Of a stretch of 64,000 nt of DNA, positions 43,475 through 54,545 are shown in pieces; within the stretch, counting starts at the first letter, position 1; each line of letters opens with the position of its first letter. Source of the DNA: Azospirillum brasilense. GTDB lineage: Bacteria > Pseudomonadota > Alphaproteobacteria > Azospirillales > Azospirillaceae. The stretch is from positions 916,501-980,500 of the forward strand of contig NZ_CP059449.1 of the NCBI RefSeq assembly GCF_022023855.1, written 5' to 3'. The position numbers and the translations under genes were made by a program. Below the pieces are notes generated by a model, which had not been told where the DNA came from, did no database searches, and was given only the letters and a program-made list of their open reading frames with translations.

Positions 43475-44089
43475 TTAGACACGGGCGATACCACTCACAC
43501 GCAGGATGGTTCCGGTGGGGTCGGTGCGGCTGTCGAAGCGCTCGGTCCGCATCTTCCAATATTTGGTGGTATCGGTCAATTCGTCCGCCACATTTTGCCC
43601 CTTGGGAAACAGTGCCGCACCCCGGTCCTGCAGGAAGGGATGGGCCCAGGTCAGCAGGTCGTTCAGCGGCGCCAGGGCGCGGGCCGTCACCACGTCGGCG
43701 GCGATCGGCGGCACCGCCTCGATCCGCTTGTTGTGGACGGTGACCGACGCTCCGGCGACGCGGGCCACCTCGCGCAGGAAGGCGCATTTGCGGGAGTCGC
43801 TCTCCACCAGATGAACCTCCGGCACACCCATGATCGCGAGGACCAGGCCGGGGAAGCCGGCACCGCTGCCCAGATCGACCAGCACCCGGGCGCCTTCGGG
43901 CAGCAGCGGGTAGAGCTGCGCGGAGTCGAGGAAATGACGGCGCCAGGCGTCGGGCAGGGTGGAGGGGCCGACGAGGTTGATCTTTGGCTGCCACTTGCGC
44001 AGCGTCGCCTCGTAAGCGGCGAGGCGGTCGAGCGTTTCACGTGAAACAGCGGTCTCAGCCTGGAAGGCTGCGGCATCGAACAGGCTCAT
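43475..44089 (-). CDS. rsmG: 16S rRNA (guanine527-N7)-methyltransferase
   Basis: A 204-residue AdoMet-dependent enzyme (GidB). The SAM-site VLVDLGSGAGFPGLVLAIM and downstream VTARALAPL are diagnostic. It overlaps mnmG by one base at its start and ends 50 bases before parA, the standard mnmG-rsmG-parA-parB order. A parS site lies in its first codons (44033-44048). Confidence 0.97.
   Translation of the reverse strand: MSLFDAAAFQAETAVSRETLDRLAAYEATLRKWQPKINLVGPSTLPDAWRRHFLDSAQLYPLLPEGARVLVDLGSGAGFPGLVLAIMGVPEVHLVESDSRKCAFLREVARVAGASVTVHNKRIEAVPPIAADVVTARALAPLNDLLTWAHPFLQDRGAALFPKGQNVADELTDTTKYWKMRTERFDSRTDPTGTILRVSGIARV
44033..44048. other. parS: parS site (15 of 16)
   Basis: CGTTTCACGTGAAACA matches the parS consensus TGTTTCACGTGAAACA at 15 of 16 positions. 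Located inside rsmG, about 11 kb from oriC. Confidence 0.88.
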
Positions 44090-45957
44090 CAGACGGCCAC
44101 CTTCACGTCGCGCCGTTTCACGTGGCGGAGCAGGGCGACCAGCGCCGCCGGGGTCATGCCGGGAATGCGGGCCGCGGCGCCCAAGGTCGCCGGGCGGGCT
44201 TGCCGGAGCTTTTGCCGGATCTCCGCCGACAGGCTGCCGATGCTGTCGGGATCGAGATCATCGGGCAGCTCCAGCGCCTCATCCTTGCGGAAGGCACGGA
44301 TGTCGGCCTCCTGCCGGTCGAGATAGCCGGCGTATTTCCCGTCGATCTCCAACTGCTCGACAACGTCGGCAGGGATCGCCGACAGCTCCGGCCACAGCCG
44401 GGCGAGAGTGGAGAGGTCGAGGTCTGGGTAACGCAGCAGGTCGGCGGCGGTCCGCCGCACGCCGTCCTGGTTGACCGTGATGCCCTGCCGTTGCAGCTCC
44501 GCCGGGGTGGCCTGGAGGGCGCGCACCAGCGCGCGGCCGGCGGAGAGTGCCTCGGCCTTCGCCGTGAAAGCATCGCGCCGCGCCGACCCGACGCACCCAA
44601 TGGCCAGACCTTTCGGTGTGAGCCGCTGGTCGGCGTTGTCGGCGCGCAGGATCAACCGGTACTCGGCGCGCGAGGTGAACATCCGGTAGGGTTCGTTGGT
44701 CCCACGGGTGATCAGGTCATCGACCAGCACCCCGATGTAGGCATCGGCGCGGTCGAGGATGAAGCCCTCCGCCGAGCCGCCGGCCAGCAGGGCGGCGTTG
44801 ATGCCGGCCATGAGGCCTTGCGCCGCCGCTTCCTCGTAGCCGGTGGTTCCGTTGATCTGGCCGGCGAAGAACAGGCCGGGAGTCCGGCGCGTCTCCAGCG
44901 TCGACTTCAGCTCGCGCGGGTCGACGAAGTCGTATTCAATGGCGTAGCCGGGGCGGATCATCACCGCCCGTTCCAGCCCCGGCATTGTCTTCAAGAAGCC
45001 AAGCTGAACGTCGCGGGGCAGGGACGTGGAGATGCCGTTGGGGTAAACCGTGTCGTCGTCCAGCCCCTCCGGCTCCAGGAAGATCTGGTGGCGCTCCTTG
45101 TCAGCGAAGCGCACCACCTTGTCCTCGATGGATGGGCAATAGCGCGGGCCGGTGCTCTGGATCTGGCCGGAGTACATCGGCGCGCGGTGGAGGTTGCCGC
45201 GGATCAGCGCGTGCATCTCCGGCGTCGTCCAGGTGATCGCGCAGTCGATCTGCGGCGTGTCGATCCGGTCGGTCAGGTAGGAGAAGGGCGGTGGTGGCGT
45301 GTCGCCCGGCTGCTTCTCCAGAGCATCCCAATCGATGGTCTTGCCGTCGAGCCGGGGCGGCGTGCCCGTCTTCAGACGTCCCAGCGGGAAGCCCAGACGC
45401 GCCAGCGTGTCGGATAGGCCGATGGACGGCGCCTCGCCGACGCGACCCGCCGGTGTGGTTTCCTCACCGATATGGATCAGGCCGCGCAAGAAGGTGCCGG
45501 TGGTCAGCACCACGCTTCCCGCCGCGAGCGTTTCGCCGGACCCAGTGACCACGCCCGTGACCCGCCCATCCTCGCCGATGGTCAGGTCCTCGGCGCCGCC
45601 GGCCTCGATGGACAGGTTCGGCTGTTCCGCGAGGATCGCCTGCACCGCCTGCCGGTACAGCTTGCGGTCGGCCTGGGCGCGCGGGCCACGGACGGCCGGT
45701 CCCTTGCTGCGGTTCAGGATGCGGAACTGGATGCCGCCCCGGTCGATGGCGCGGGCCATGACGCCGTCGAGCGCGTCGATCTCGCGCACCAGATGACCTT
45801 TTGCCAACCCGCCGATGGCTGGGTTGCAGGACATCTCGCCGATGGTGTCCAGCTTGTGGGTGAGCAGCAGGGTGCGCGCACCCATGCGCGCCGCGGCGGC
45901 GGCAGCCTCGCAACCGGCGTGGCCTCCGCCGACAACAATGACGTCGAACGTTCGCAT
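44089..45957 (-). CDS. mnmG: tRNA uridine-5-carboxymethylaminomethyl modification enzyme MnmG
   Basis: A 622-residue FAD enzyme that, with MnmE, modifies wobble U34 of some tRNAs. [17 protein letters not shown] is the FAD dinucleotide fold; [12 protein letters not shown] and [22 protein letters not shown] are family signatures. The C-terminal tRNA/MnmE-binding helices are complete ([17 protein letters not shown]). Upstream neighbour is mnmE, downstream rsmG. Confidence 0.98.
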   Translation of the reverse strand: MRTFDVIVVGGGHAGCEAAAAAARMGARTLLLTHKLDTIGEMSCNPAIGGLAKGHLVREIDALDGVMARAIDRGGIQFRILNRSKGPAVRGPRAQADRKLYRQAVQAILAEQPNLSIEAGGAEDLTIGEDGRVTGVVTGSGETLAAGSVVLTTGTFLRGLIHIGEETTPAGRVGEAPSIGLSDTLARLGFPLGRLKTGTPPRLDGKTIDWDALEKQPGDTPPPPFSYLTDRIDTPQIDCAITWTTPEMHALIRGNLHRAPMYSGQIQSTGPRYCPSIEDKVVRFADKERHQIFLEPEGLDDDTVYPNGISTSLPRDVQLGFLKTMPGLERAVMIRPGYAIEYDFVDPRELKSTLETRRTPGLFFAGQINGTTGYEEAAAQGLMAGINAALLAGGSAEGFILDRADAYIGVLVDDLITRGTNEPYRMFTSRAEYRLILRADNADQRLTPKGLAIGCVGSARRDAFTAKAEALSAGRALVRALQATPAELQRQGITVNQDGVRRTAADLLRYPDLDLSTLARLWPELSAIPADVVEQLEIDGKYAGYLDRQEADIRAFRKDEALELPDDLDPDSIGSLSAEIRQKLRQARPATLGAAARIPGMTPAALVALLRHVKRRDVKVAV

Positions 45958-46015
45958 GGCCGGACCATAGCCGAGTCAGCACCGGACGCCAAGCGCCGCG
46001 ACACCGCGCAGCCCG

Positions 46016-46031
46016 TGTTTCACGTGAAACA
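46016..46031. other. parS: parS site (perfect)
   Basis: TGTTTCACGTGAAACA, identical to the bacterial parS consensus, in the 109-base gap between mnmG and mnmE. Probably the primary ParB nucleation site of the window. Confidence 0.95.
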
Positions 46032-46066
46032 GAACGGCACGGCGCGTTTGTCACGACATCCACAGT

Positions 46067-47413
46067 TCACTTGCCGATGCAGAAATCCCGGAAGATCACG
46101 TCCAGCAGGTCTTCGACATCGACCCGCCCGGTGATGCGACCAAGGGCCCGGCTCGCCAGACGCACATCCTCGGCCATCAGCTCCGGCAAGGGAGCGGTCA
46201 AGGCGCGGCGCAGGGCATCCCGACACTCCTCCAAGGCGGAGCGGTGGCGGGCACGGGTCAGGGCGGGGGCACCACTGCCCGCCAGCCGGTCGGCGGTAAA
46301 CGCCGTCAAACACCGCTCCAGCTCCGGCAGGCCGGCACCGGTCCGGGCCGAGACCGCAACCGCCTCCCAGCCGTCGACCGTCGGCACCGTGGCATCGACC
46401 ACGTCGGTCTTGTTCAGGACCACCACCGTGTCCTTGTCGAGCAGGGCGACCGTCGCCGGGTCGAGCGTCGGTTGAGCGGTGGCGTCGAACACGGCGACCT
46501 TCACGTCGGCGCGGGCGGCGCGGTCGAGTGCGCGGCGGATGCCTTCCTCTTCCACCTCGTCGGCGGCCGCCTCACGCAGGCCCGCCGTGTCGGCCAGCAC
46601 CACCGGGTAGCCGCCGAGGTCGAGATGGACTTCGATCACGTCGCGGGTGGTGCCGGCGCGGGCCGAGACGATGGCGGCCTCGCGGCGGGCGAGAGCGTTT
46701 AGCAGGCTCGACTTCCCAGCGTTGGGCGCGCCGACGATGGCGATGTGCAGCCCCTCGCGCAGCCGTTCCCCACGGCCACGGTCATCGAGGTGGGCGTCGA
46801 TCTCGCCGGCCAGAGTGCTCAGTACGGGACGCGCGGCGTCCGAGACGCCGGAAGGCAAGTCCTCATCAGGGAAGTCAATGTCGGCCTCGATATGGGCGAG
46901 CGACCGGGTCAGCCGATCGCGCCAGTTGTCGTAGAGTTTGCCGAGCGCTCCCTCCATCTGGCGCAGGGCCTGACGGCGCTGGACGGAGGTCTCGGCGTCC
47001 ACGAGGTCGGCGACCGCCTCGGCCTCGGTCAGGTCGAGCTTGCCGTTCTCGAAGGCGCGGCGCGTGAACTCACCGGGTTCGGCGACGCGCAGTCCGGGCA
47101 GGGTGGACAGCGCCTCCACCACGCCGGCCACCACGGCGCGCCCACCATGCAGGTGCAGCTCGACCACGTCCTCACCGGTGAAGCTGCGGGGGGCTGTGAA
47201 GCGCAGGACCAGGGCGTCGTCCAGCGCCTCGCCGGTCTTGGGATCGCGCAGCCGGACCAGGGTGGCCATGCGGGGTTCAGGCAGCGGCTTGCCGGTCAGG
47301 GCGGCGAGCGCGTCGCCGGAAGCCGGGCCCGAAACGCGAACCACCGCCACACCGGCGCGGCCGGGGGCGGTGGCGAGGGCGAAGATGGTCGGGATCATCG
47401 TGCCGAGTATCAT
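46067..47413 (-). CDS. mnmE: tRNA modification GTPase MnmE
   Basis: A 448-residue GTPase partner of MnmG. The N-terminal tetrahydrofolate-binding domain starts IFALATAPGRAGVAVVRVSG; the inserted G domain has GAPNAGKSSL (P-loop), DTAGLR and NKTD; the C-terminal CIGK is the cysteine motif (FCIGK). I start at the ATG five codons before MIPTIFALAT because GGAA precedes it at a suitable distance; the later ATG is possible. Confidence 0.97.
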   Translation of the reverse strand: MILGTMIPTIFALATAPGRAGVAVVRVSGPASGDALAALTGKPLPEPRMATLVRLRDPKTGEALDDALVLRFTAPRSFTGEDVVELHLHGGRAVVAGVVEALSTLPGLRVAEPGEFTRRAFENGKLDLTEAEAVADLVDAETSVQRRQALRQMEGALGKLYDNWRDRLTRSLAHIEADIDFPDEDLPSGVSDAARPVLSTLAGEIDAHLDDRGRGERLREGLHIAIVGAPNAGKSSLLNALARREAAIVSARAGTTRDVIEVHLDLGGYPVVLADTAGLREAAADEVEEEGIRRALDRAARADVKVAVFDATAQPTLDPATVALLDKDTVVVLNKTDVVDATVPTVDGWEAVAVSARTGAGLPELERCLTAFTADRLAGSGAPALTRARHRSALEECRDALRRALTAPLPELMAEDVRLASRALGRITGRVDVEDLLDVIFRDFCIGK

Positions 47414-47432
47414 CGTGCCGGTTCCGGAACGA

Positions 47433-47792
47433 TCAGCCGACCTGTTCCGGCAGCAGTTCTTTTTGTTCCGGCTTCAGCATGAGCCGTTCCACGCGGTCAC
47501 CACCGACCAAGTGCGTCTCCAGGATCGCGTCCACATCGGCGAAGGAGCGGTAGGTGTACCAGACGCCCTCCGGATAGATGACCAGCACCGGACCCAGCTC
47601 GCAACGGTCCAGGCAACCGGCGGCGTTGATCCGCACACGGCCGTCCAGACCCAGCTCGCGGGCGCGGGCCTTCATGTAGTCGCGGAGTTTCTCGGACCCC
47701 CGGGCGGCGCAGGAGCCGCGCTTGTGTCCATCGGGGCGGCGGTTGGTGCAGGAGAAAACATGGGCTTCGAAGTAGGGCTTCGGATCGGTCAC
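47433..47792 (-). CDS. Thioredoxin-like [2Fe-2S] ferredoxin
   Basis: A 119-residue protein with the four-cysteine pattern of thioredoxin-fold ferredoxins: FSCTNRRPDGHKRGSC and NAAGCLDRCELGPVLVIYPEG. It carries electrons; partner unknown. The GTG start overlaps the stop of the upstream 83-codon gene by 4 bases. Ends 19 bases before mnmE, so it may feed electrons or be simply co-transcribed. Similar small ferredoxins often sit near mnmE. Confidence 0.9.
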   Translation of the reverse strand: MTDPKPYFEAHVFSCTNRRPDGHKRGSCAARGSEKLRDYMKARARELGLDGRVRINAAGCLDRCELGPVLVIYPEGVWYTYRSFADVDAILETHLVGGDRVERLMLKPEQKELLPEQVG

Positions 47793-48040
47793 TTGCGTCC
47801 ATCCTGTCCCATGGCGGCGGCCATCTGGGACCAAAACATTTTCTGAAGCTGCTCCATGCCCTGAATTCCCGCCGGCAGCCATGTCTTCATCATCGTCTCG
47901 GGGTCCATGGCGAGCAGGGAGGCCTGCATGCGGTCCTGGATCTCCTGCATCATGGCGTCCTGCATGGGTTTCACGTCGGGAAGGCCCAGGAAGTGGCGCG
48001 CCTCTTCGGGTGTGCAGTCGATGTCGATGGTGATTTTCAT
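47789..48040 (-). CDS. Small conserved protein (DUF6489-like)
   Basis: An 83-residue soluble protein beginning MKITIDIDCTPEEARHFLGLPDVKPMQDAMM, with an amphipathic C-terminal half rich in Met and Gln (QLQKMFWSQMAAAMG). I recall this short family from alphaproteobacteria as uncharacterised. Coupled by overlap to the ferredoxin gene. The 154-base gap to the divergent DUF255 gene must hold both promoters; I see no clear hexamers. Confidence 0.7.
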   Translation of the reverse strand: MKITIDIDCTPEEARHFLGLPDVKPMQDAMMQEIQDRMQASLLAMDPETMMKTWLPAGIQGMEQLQKMFWSQMAAAMGQDGRK

Positions 48041-48194
48041 GGCCCCATTCCCTTGGAAAGCGCGCGGTACGCAGGAAATTAAGGGTTGAGCGCCGCTTCG
48101 GCTCATGCCCCACTATACAGATAGGAAGCCCTGGCGCAACGGCACCGCCGCGCCAGTTTATTCCCAACCACGCCACAGACCGGAAACGCCTGCG

Positions 48195-50213
<2,019 letters not shown>

Positions 50214-50217
50214 CCTC

Positions 50218-50724
50218 ATGACGACGACGACCGGCAGCCTGACCGTCGACAGCCCGCTGGGCCTGCTGACCCTGACCAGCGCCGCCGGCGCCATCGTGGC
50301 GCTCGACTGGGGACGGCTGGGGGATGACCGGCCGGACCCCGTGCTGGAGGAGGCGGCGCGCCAGCTCCGCGACTATTTCGCCGGGACGCGGTTGGATTTC
50401 GACTTGCCGCTGTCCCCCCGCGGGACGGCCTTCCGGCAGAAGGTCTGGGCGGCGATGCAGGCCATTCCCTACGGCGGCGTCCTGACCTATGGCGACGTCG
50501 CGCGGCTGCTGGACACGGCACCGCGGGCCGTGGGCGGGGCCTGCGGGGCCAACCCGATCCCGGTGATCATCCCTTGTCATCGCATCGTCGGGGGCGGCGG
50601 GGCGCCCGGCGGCTATTCCGGCCTGGGCGGCCTGCAGACCAAGGACTGGCTGCTCCGCCACGAGCGGCGGTACCGGGTGACAGCGGACCAAGCCGGCGAT
50701 ACGCTGGAGCTTCAGCTTCTATAA
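50218..50724 (+). CDS. ogt: Methylated-DNA--protein-cysteine methyltransferase
   Basis: A 168-residue suicide repair protein for O6-alkylguanine. The acceptor Cys sits in VIIPCHRIVGGGGAPGGYSG; the DNA-binding helix RGTAFRQKVWAAMQAIPYG precedes it. Follows the DUF255 gene by 4 bases. No Ada regulatory domain is fused. Confidence 0.95.
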   Translation: MTTTTGSLTVDSPLGLLTLTSAAGAIVALDWGRLGDDRPDPVLEEAARQLRDYFAGTRLDFDLPLSPRGTAFRQKVWAAMQAIPYGGVLTYGDVARLLDTAPRAVGGACGANPIPVIIPCHRIVGGGGAPGGYSGLGGLQTKDWLLRHERRYRVTADQAGDTLELQLL

Positions 50725-50745
50725 AAAGGGAAGGGACCAACCACC

Positions 50746-51720
50746 ATGGTTCACGCGATCCGCATCCACGACTACGGCGGACCCGAAGCGCTGCGCTGGG
50801 ACGAGATCGAGGTGGGCGACCCCGGCCCCGGTCAAGTGCGCCTTCGCCAGACCGCCGTCGGGCTGAACTACATCGACACCTATCACCGCTCCGGCGCCTA
50901 CAAGCTGCCGCAGCTTCCCGCCATCATCGGGACCGAGGGCACCGGCGTGGTCGAGGCCGTGGGTCCGGACGTGACGACGCTGAAGCCCGGCGACCGGGTG
51001 GGTTACGCGCCGCTGATCGGCGCCTACGCCGAATCCCGCCTCGCCCCCGCCGACCGGTTGATCCCGTTGCCGAGCTGGATCGAGGACCGGCAGGCCGCCG
51101 CCATGCTGCTCCAGGGCATGACCGCGCAGTTCCTCCTGCGCTCCACCTACGCGGTGCAGCCGGGCGACACCATCCTGGTCCAGGCTGCCGCGGGAGGCGT
51201 CGGCCAGATCCTCTGCCAATGGGCGAAGCATCTGGGCGCCACCGTGATCGGCACGGTCAGCAGCGACGAGAAGGCGGAGCTGGCCCGCGCAGCCGGCTGC
51301 GACCATCCCATCGTCTACACGCGCGAGAATTTCGTGAACCGCGTGAAGGACCTGACGGACGGGCAGGGCGTGCCGGTGGTCTATGACGGCGTCGGCAAGA
51401 CGACCTTCATGGACAGCCTGGACTGCCTGCGTCCCCGCGGCTTCATGGTGCTGTTCGGCGCGGCGTCCGGCCCGGTCCCGCCGCTGGATCTCCAGGTCCT
51501 GGCAGCCAAGGGCTCGCTCTACGTCACGCGCCCGACCTTGTTCAGCTACGTCGCCAAGCGCGACGACCTGATGGCCAGCGCCGCCGACCTGTTCGAGGTG
51601 GTGCATACCGGCGGGGTGACCATCAACGTCGGCCAGACCTTCGCGCTGCGCGACGCGGCGGAAGCCCATCGGGCGCTTGAGTCCCGCGCGACGACCGGGT
51701 CGACGGTGCTGCTGCCGTAA
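50746..51720 (+). CDS. Quinone oxidoreductase (zinc-independent MDR family)
   Basis: A 324-residue NADPH:quinone reductase-like enzyme. GLNYIDTYHRSGAYKLPQLPAIIGTEGTGVVEAVG is the family N-terminal signature; ILVQAAAGGVGQILCQWAKHLGATVIGT is the NADPH Rossmann fold. No structural zinc cysteines. Likely detoxifies quinones or aldehydes. Third gene of the DUF255-ogt-qor run, ended near a GC-rich repeat. Confidence 0.93.
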   Translation: MVHAIRIHDYGGPEALRWDEIEVGDPGPGQVRLRQTAVGLNYIDTYHRSGAYKLPQLPAIIGTEGTGVVEAVGPDVTTLKPGDRVGYAPLIGAYAESRLAPADRLIPLPSWIEDRQAAAMLLQGMTAQFLLRSTYAVQPGDTILVQAAAGGVGQILCQWAKHLGATVIGTVSSDEKAELARAAGCDHPIVYTRENFVNRVKDLTDGQGVPVVYDGVGKTTFMDSLDCLRPRGFMVLFGAASGPVPPLDLQVLAAKGSLYVTRPTLFSYVAKRDDLMASAADLFEVVHTGGVTINVGQTFALRDAAEAHRALESRATTGSTVLLP

Positions 51721-51730
51721 GGTTCAAAAC

Positions 51731-51752
51731 CCCCTCCCGCCCCGGGAGAGGG
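51731..51752. repeat. GC-rich dispersed repeat, imperfect hairpin between convergent genes
   Basis: CCCCTCCCGCCCCGGGAGAG with following GG forms an imperfect stem. It is the same type as 14822-14844 and lies between the ends of the quinone oxidoreductase and dnaQ, where it could act as terminator. Confidence 0.5.
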
Positions 51753-51761
51753 AATAACAAC

Positions 51762-52439
51762 TCACTCGGCGGCCCAGAGCGGGTTCTTCAGCTTCTTGAG
51801 AAGCTCCGCATGGGCCGCCAGCTCCTCCTCGCTCGGAGCGTGGGCGCGCGGGGCGCGGTAGGGGCGGTCGATGCGGATCGCCGCGGGACCACCCGCCGCC
51901 GGGCCGGAGGCCAGCGCCAGACCGGCCTGACGCCCACCGCGCAGCTCCAGATACACTTCGGCCAGAAGCTGGGCGTCGAGCAGCGCGCCGTGGTAGGTGC
52001 GGCTGGAATTGTCGACGCCGAAGCGCTTGCAGAGCGCGTCCAGGGTGGCCGGCGCGCCGGGGAACTTCTGCCGCGCCATCAGCAGCGTGTCGATGGCCCG
52101 GTCCTTCGGCATCACCGGATAACCGGCGATCCGCATCTCCCAGTTCAGGAAGTGCATGTCGAAGGCCGCGTTGTGGATCACCAGCGGCGCGTCGCCGATG
52201 AAGGCCACGAACTCCGCCACCACGTCGTTGAACAGCGGCTTGTCCGACAGGAACTCCGTCGTCAGCCCGTGCACCGCCACGGCGTCCGGCGGCACGTCGC
52301 GCTCCGGATTGACGTAGCAGTGGAAGGTCTTGCCGGTGGCGACGTGGTTGTGCAGCTCGACACAGCCGATTTCGATCAGCCGGTGCCCTTCCTCGGGCTT
52401 GAAGCCGGTCGTTTCCGTATCGAGGACGATCTCACGCAT
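51762..52439 (-). CDS. dnaQ: DNA polymerase III subunit epsilon (proofreading exonuclease)
   Basis: A 225-residue DEDDh exonuclease. Exo I is LDTETTGFKPEEGHRLIEIG, exo II NAAFDMHFLNWEM, and exo III YHGALLDAQLLAEVYLEL. A short C-terminal tail (polymerase-binding segment) follows. Overlaps coaE by 8 bases; part of the coaE-dnaQ end of the origin-proximal operon aroE-coaE-dnaQ. Confidence 0.96.
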   Translation of the reverse strand: MREIVLDTETTGFKPEEGHRLIEIGCVELHNHVATGKTFHCYVNPERDVPPDAVAVHGLTTEFLSDKPLFNDVVAEFVAFIGDAPLVIHNAAFDMHFLNWEMRIAGYPVMPKDRAIDTLLMARQKFPGAPATLDALCKRFGVDNSSRTYHGALLDAQLLAEVYLELRGGRQAGLALASGPAAGGPAAIRIDRPYRAPRAHAPSEEELAAHAELLKKLKNPLWAAE

Positions 52440-53076
52440 GAACCACCTGTCCGGGCTGATATCCCCGCGGCGGCCATTGCCGTCCGCGGCGCCGCTTCAC
52501 GTCGGCGAGGATGTTGCGCAGCGCCCGCCGGGTGGCCCGCCGTCCGTCGCCGGTGTTGACGACGTGGTCGGCGCGCCGCCGCTTCTCCGCGTCGGGCATC
52601 TGCCGGGCCAGAATAGCGGCGAACTTCTCCGCCGTCATGCCCGGCCGCGCCAGCACCCGTGACTTCTGCACCAGGAAGGGGGCGGTGACCACCACGCTGC
52701 GGTCCACCTTGCGTTCCCCGCCGGTCTCGAACAGCAGGGGGATGTCCAGCACCGCCACGCGGACGCGGCGGCGCGCCGCCTGTCTGAGGAAGCGCCGCTG
52801 AGCCGCCTGCACCGCCGGGTGGAGGATCGCCTCCAGCCGCTTCAGCGCCGCCGGGTTGCCGAAGACCGCGCCACCCAGCGCCCGCCGGTCCACCGCGCCA
52901 TCCACCACGACACCGGGAAAGGCCGCCGCGATGGCCGGCACCGCCGCGCCGTGACGCCCCAGCAGGCCGTGCACCACGGCGTCGCTGTCGCAGACCGGCG
53001 CGCCCATACGCTTCAGCATACGCGCCGCCGTGCTCTTGCCCATGCCGATGGAGCCGGTCAGTCCCAAGACGATCAT
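52432..53076 (-). CDS. coaE: Dephospho-CoA kinase
   Basis: A 214-residue kinase for the last step of CoA synthesis. P-loop GLTGSIGMGKSTAARML at the N-terminus; DSDAVVHGL and LDIPLLFETGGE are the other conserved blocks. Overlaps dnaQ by 8 bases and follows aroE by 9. The C-terminus is basic (VKRRRGRQWPPRGYQPG). Confidence 0.95.
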   Translation of the reverse strand: MIVLGLTGSIGMGKSTAARMLKRMGAPVCDSDAVVHGLLGRHGAAVPAIAAAFPGVVVDGAVDRRALGGAVFGNPAALKRLEAILHPAVQAAQRRFLRQAARRRVRVAVLDIPLLFETGGERKVDRSVVVTAPFLVQKSRVLARPGMTAEKFAAILARQMPDAEKRRRADHVVNTGDGRRATRRALRNILADVKRRRGRQWPPRGYQPGQVVHA

Positions 53077-53085
53077 CGCGCGACC

Positions 53086-53940
53086 TCAGCCCTGGAGAAC
53101 GGCGACCTTCAGCCCCTCGGTCACCTCCGGCTCTCGGCCGAACCAAGCGGCGAAGCCGGGACGGGCCTGGTGGAGCAGCATGCCGACGCCGTCCACCACG
53201 CGGTTGCCGCGGGCCTGCGCCGCGGTCAGCAACGTGGTCATCAGGGGCGTGTAGACGATGTCGGTGACGACGGCCGAACCGGGGAGGGCGCGCAGGTCGA
53301 GCTCCAGCGGCGGCTGTCCCGCCATGCCCTGGGTGGTCGTGTTCACGACCAGCGCCGCCCCTTCGAGAAGCGTTTCACGTGAAACCCAATCGGCGGTCTC
53401 GATGGCGCCGACCCCATCGCTGTTACCAATGTCGGCGGCCAGCTCGTCGGCCCGCGCCCTCGTGCGGTTGACCAGCCAGACACGCGGCGCGCCCTCGTCG
53501 AGGAGCGAGGCGACGACGGCCCGCGCCGCGCCACCGGCCCCGATGACCAATGCCGGCCCGTCCGCAGCTTTCCAGCCCGGTGCGCCGCTCTTCAGGTTCT
53601 CAATGAAGCCGAAGCCGTCGGTGTTGCGGCCCTCCAGCGTCCCGTCCTCGCCGACCACGATGGTGTTGACGGCGCCTATCCGTTTGGCGGTGTCGTCCAG
53701 CCGGTCGACCGTGCGGTAGGCGGCCTCCTTGTGTGGCACCGTCACGTTGCAGCCGCGAAAGCCCAGCGCAGGCAGGGCGCGGATGGCCTGCTCGATGCGG
53801 TCGGGCGGCACGGCCAGCGGCACGTAGGCGCCGTCGATGCCGTACTGTTCCAGCCAATAGCCGTGCAGCCGGGGCGAGCGCGAATGGCCGATCGGCCAGC
53901 CCATCACCCCGGCCAGCTTCGCCTTGCCGCTGATCGTCAT
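53086..53940 (-). CDS. aroE: Shikimate dehydrogenase (NADP+)
   Basis: A 284-residue enzyme of aromatic amino-acid synthesis. GWPIGHSRSPRLHGYWL is the shikimate-binding signature, NVTVPHKEAAY carries the catalytic Lys, and LVIGAGGAARAVVASLLDEGA is the NADP fold. Overlaps maf by 4 bases. A parS-like site is inside the gene (53371-53386). Start chosen at the ATG overlapping the maf stop. Confidence 0.96.
   Translation of the reverse strand: MTISGKAKLAGVMGWPIGHSRSPRLHGYWLEQYGIDGAYVPLAVPPDRIEQAIRALPALGFRGCNVTVPHKEAAYRTVDRLDDTAKRIGAVNTIVVGEDGTLEGRNTDGFGFIENLKSGAPGWKAADGPALVIGAGGAARAVVASLLDEGAPRVWLVNRTRARADELAADIGNSDGVGAIETADWVSRETLLEGAALVVNTTTQGMAGQPPLELDLRALPGSAVVTDIVYTPLMTTLLTAAQARGNRVVDGVGMLLHQARPGFAAWFGREPEVTEGLKVAVLQG
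53371..53386. other. parS: parS-like site (14 of 16)
   Basis: CGTTTCACGTGAAACC within aroE, about 2 kb from oriC. Retains the full GTTTCACGTGAAAC core. Confidence 0.8.
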
Positions 53941-54545
53941 TCCGCAATCACCCCATGCACCCGCAGGAACCCGAGCAGCGGCAGCAGCGGCAGCCCGAGG
54001 ATCGTGAAGAAATCGCCGTCCACCCGGTGGAAGAGCTGCGCGCCCAACCCTTCGAGGTGATAGGCGCCGACCGACCCCTGCACGTCGTCGCCCGCCGCGT
54101 TCAGATAGGATTCCAGGAAGGCGTCGCTGAACGGGCGCATGGTCAGGCGGGCGCGGTCCACATGGTGCCACAGCCGCTCACCGTCGCGGATCACCACGGC
54201 GCAGCTCACCAGCCGGTGCGTCTTGCCGCGCAGGTCCTGCAGCTGGGCCCGAGCGGCGTCGCGGTCGGCCGGCTTGTCGAACCAGCGGCCCTCGCATTCC
54301 AGCATCTGGTCGGCGCCGATCACCAGCGCACCGAGGTGCTTGCGGGTGACGCGCTGCGCCTTCAGCTCGGCCAACGCCTCGGCCACATCCTCGACCGGCG
54401 CGCCCTCGGCACGGGCGGCCAGCTTGATCTCCTCCTCGTCCACCGCCGCCGGGGCGAGCGTGACGCGCACCCCGGCGCGCTCCAGCATCTCCGCCCGCGT
54501 GCGGGAGCCGGAGGCGAGGACGACGGTGGGAACCGCTCCGCTCAC
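53937..54545 (-). CDS. maf: Maf family nucleoside triphosphate pyrophosphatase
   Basis: A 202-residue house-cleaning NTPase for modified or non-canonical nucleotides. LASGSRTRAEMLERAGV, VDEEEIK, and VIGADQMLECEGRWFDKP are the family blocks. The GTG start overlaps the ppsR stop by 4 bases. Its start was placed where the Maf similarity begins; the open frame beyond belongs to ppsR in another frame. Confidence 0.94.
   Translation of the reverse strand: MSGAVPTVVLASGSRTRAEMLERAGVRVTLAPAAVDEEEIKLAARAEGAPVEDVAEALAELKAQRVTRKHLGALVIGADQMLECEGRWFDKPADRDAARAQLQDLRGKTHRLVSCAVVIRDGERLWHHVDRARLTMRPFSDAFLESYLNAAGDDVQGSVGAYHLEGLGAQLFHRVDGDFFTILGLPLLPLLGFLRVHGVIAE

Noticed and set aside
44113-44128. A further parS-like sequence in mnmG (GTTTCACGTGG)
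   Set aside because: Only the left half matches; the right half is unlike the consensus, so ParB binding is unlikely.
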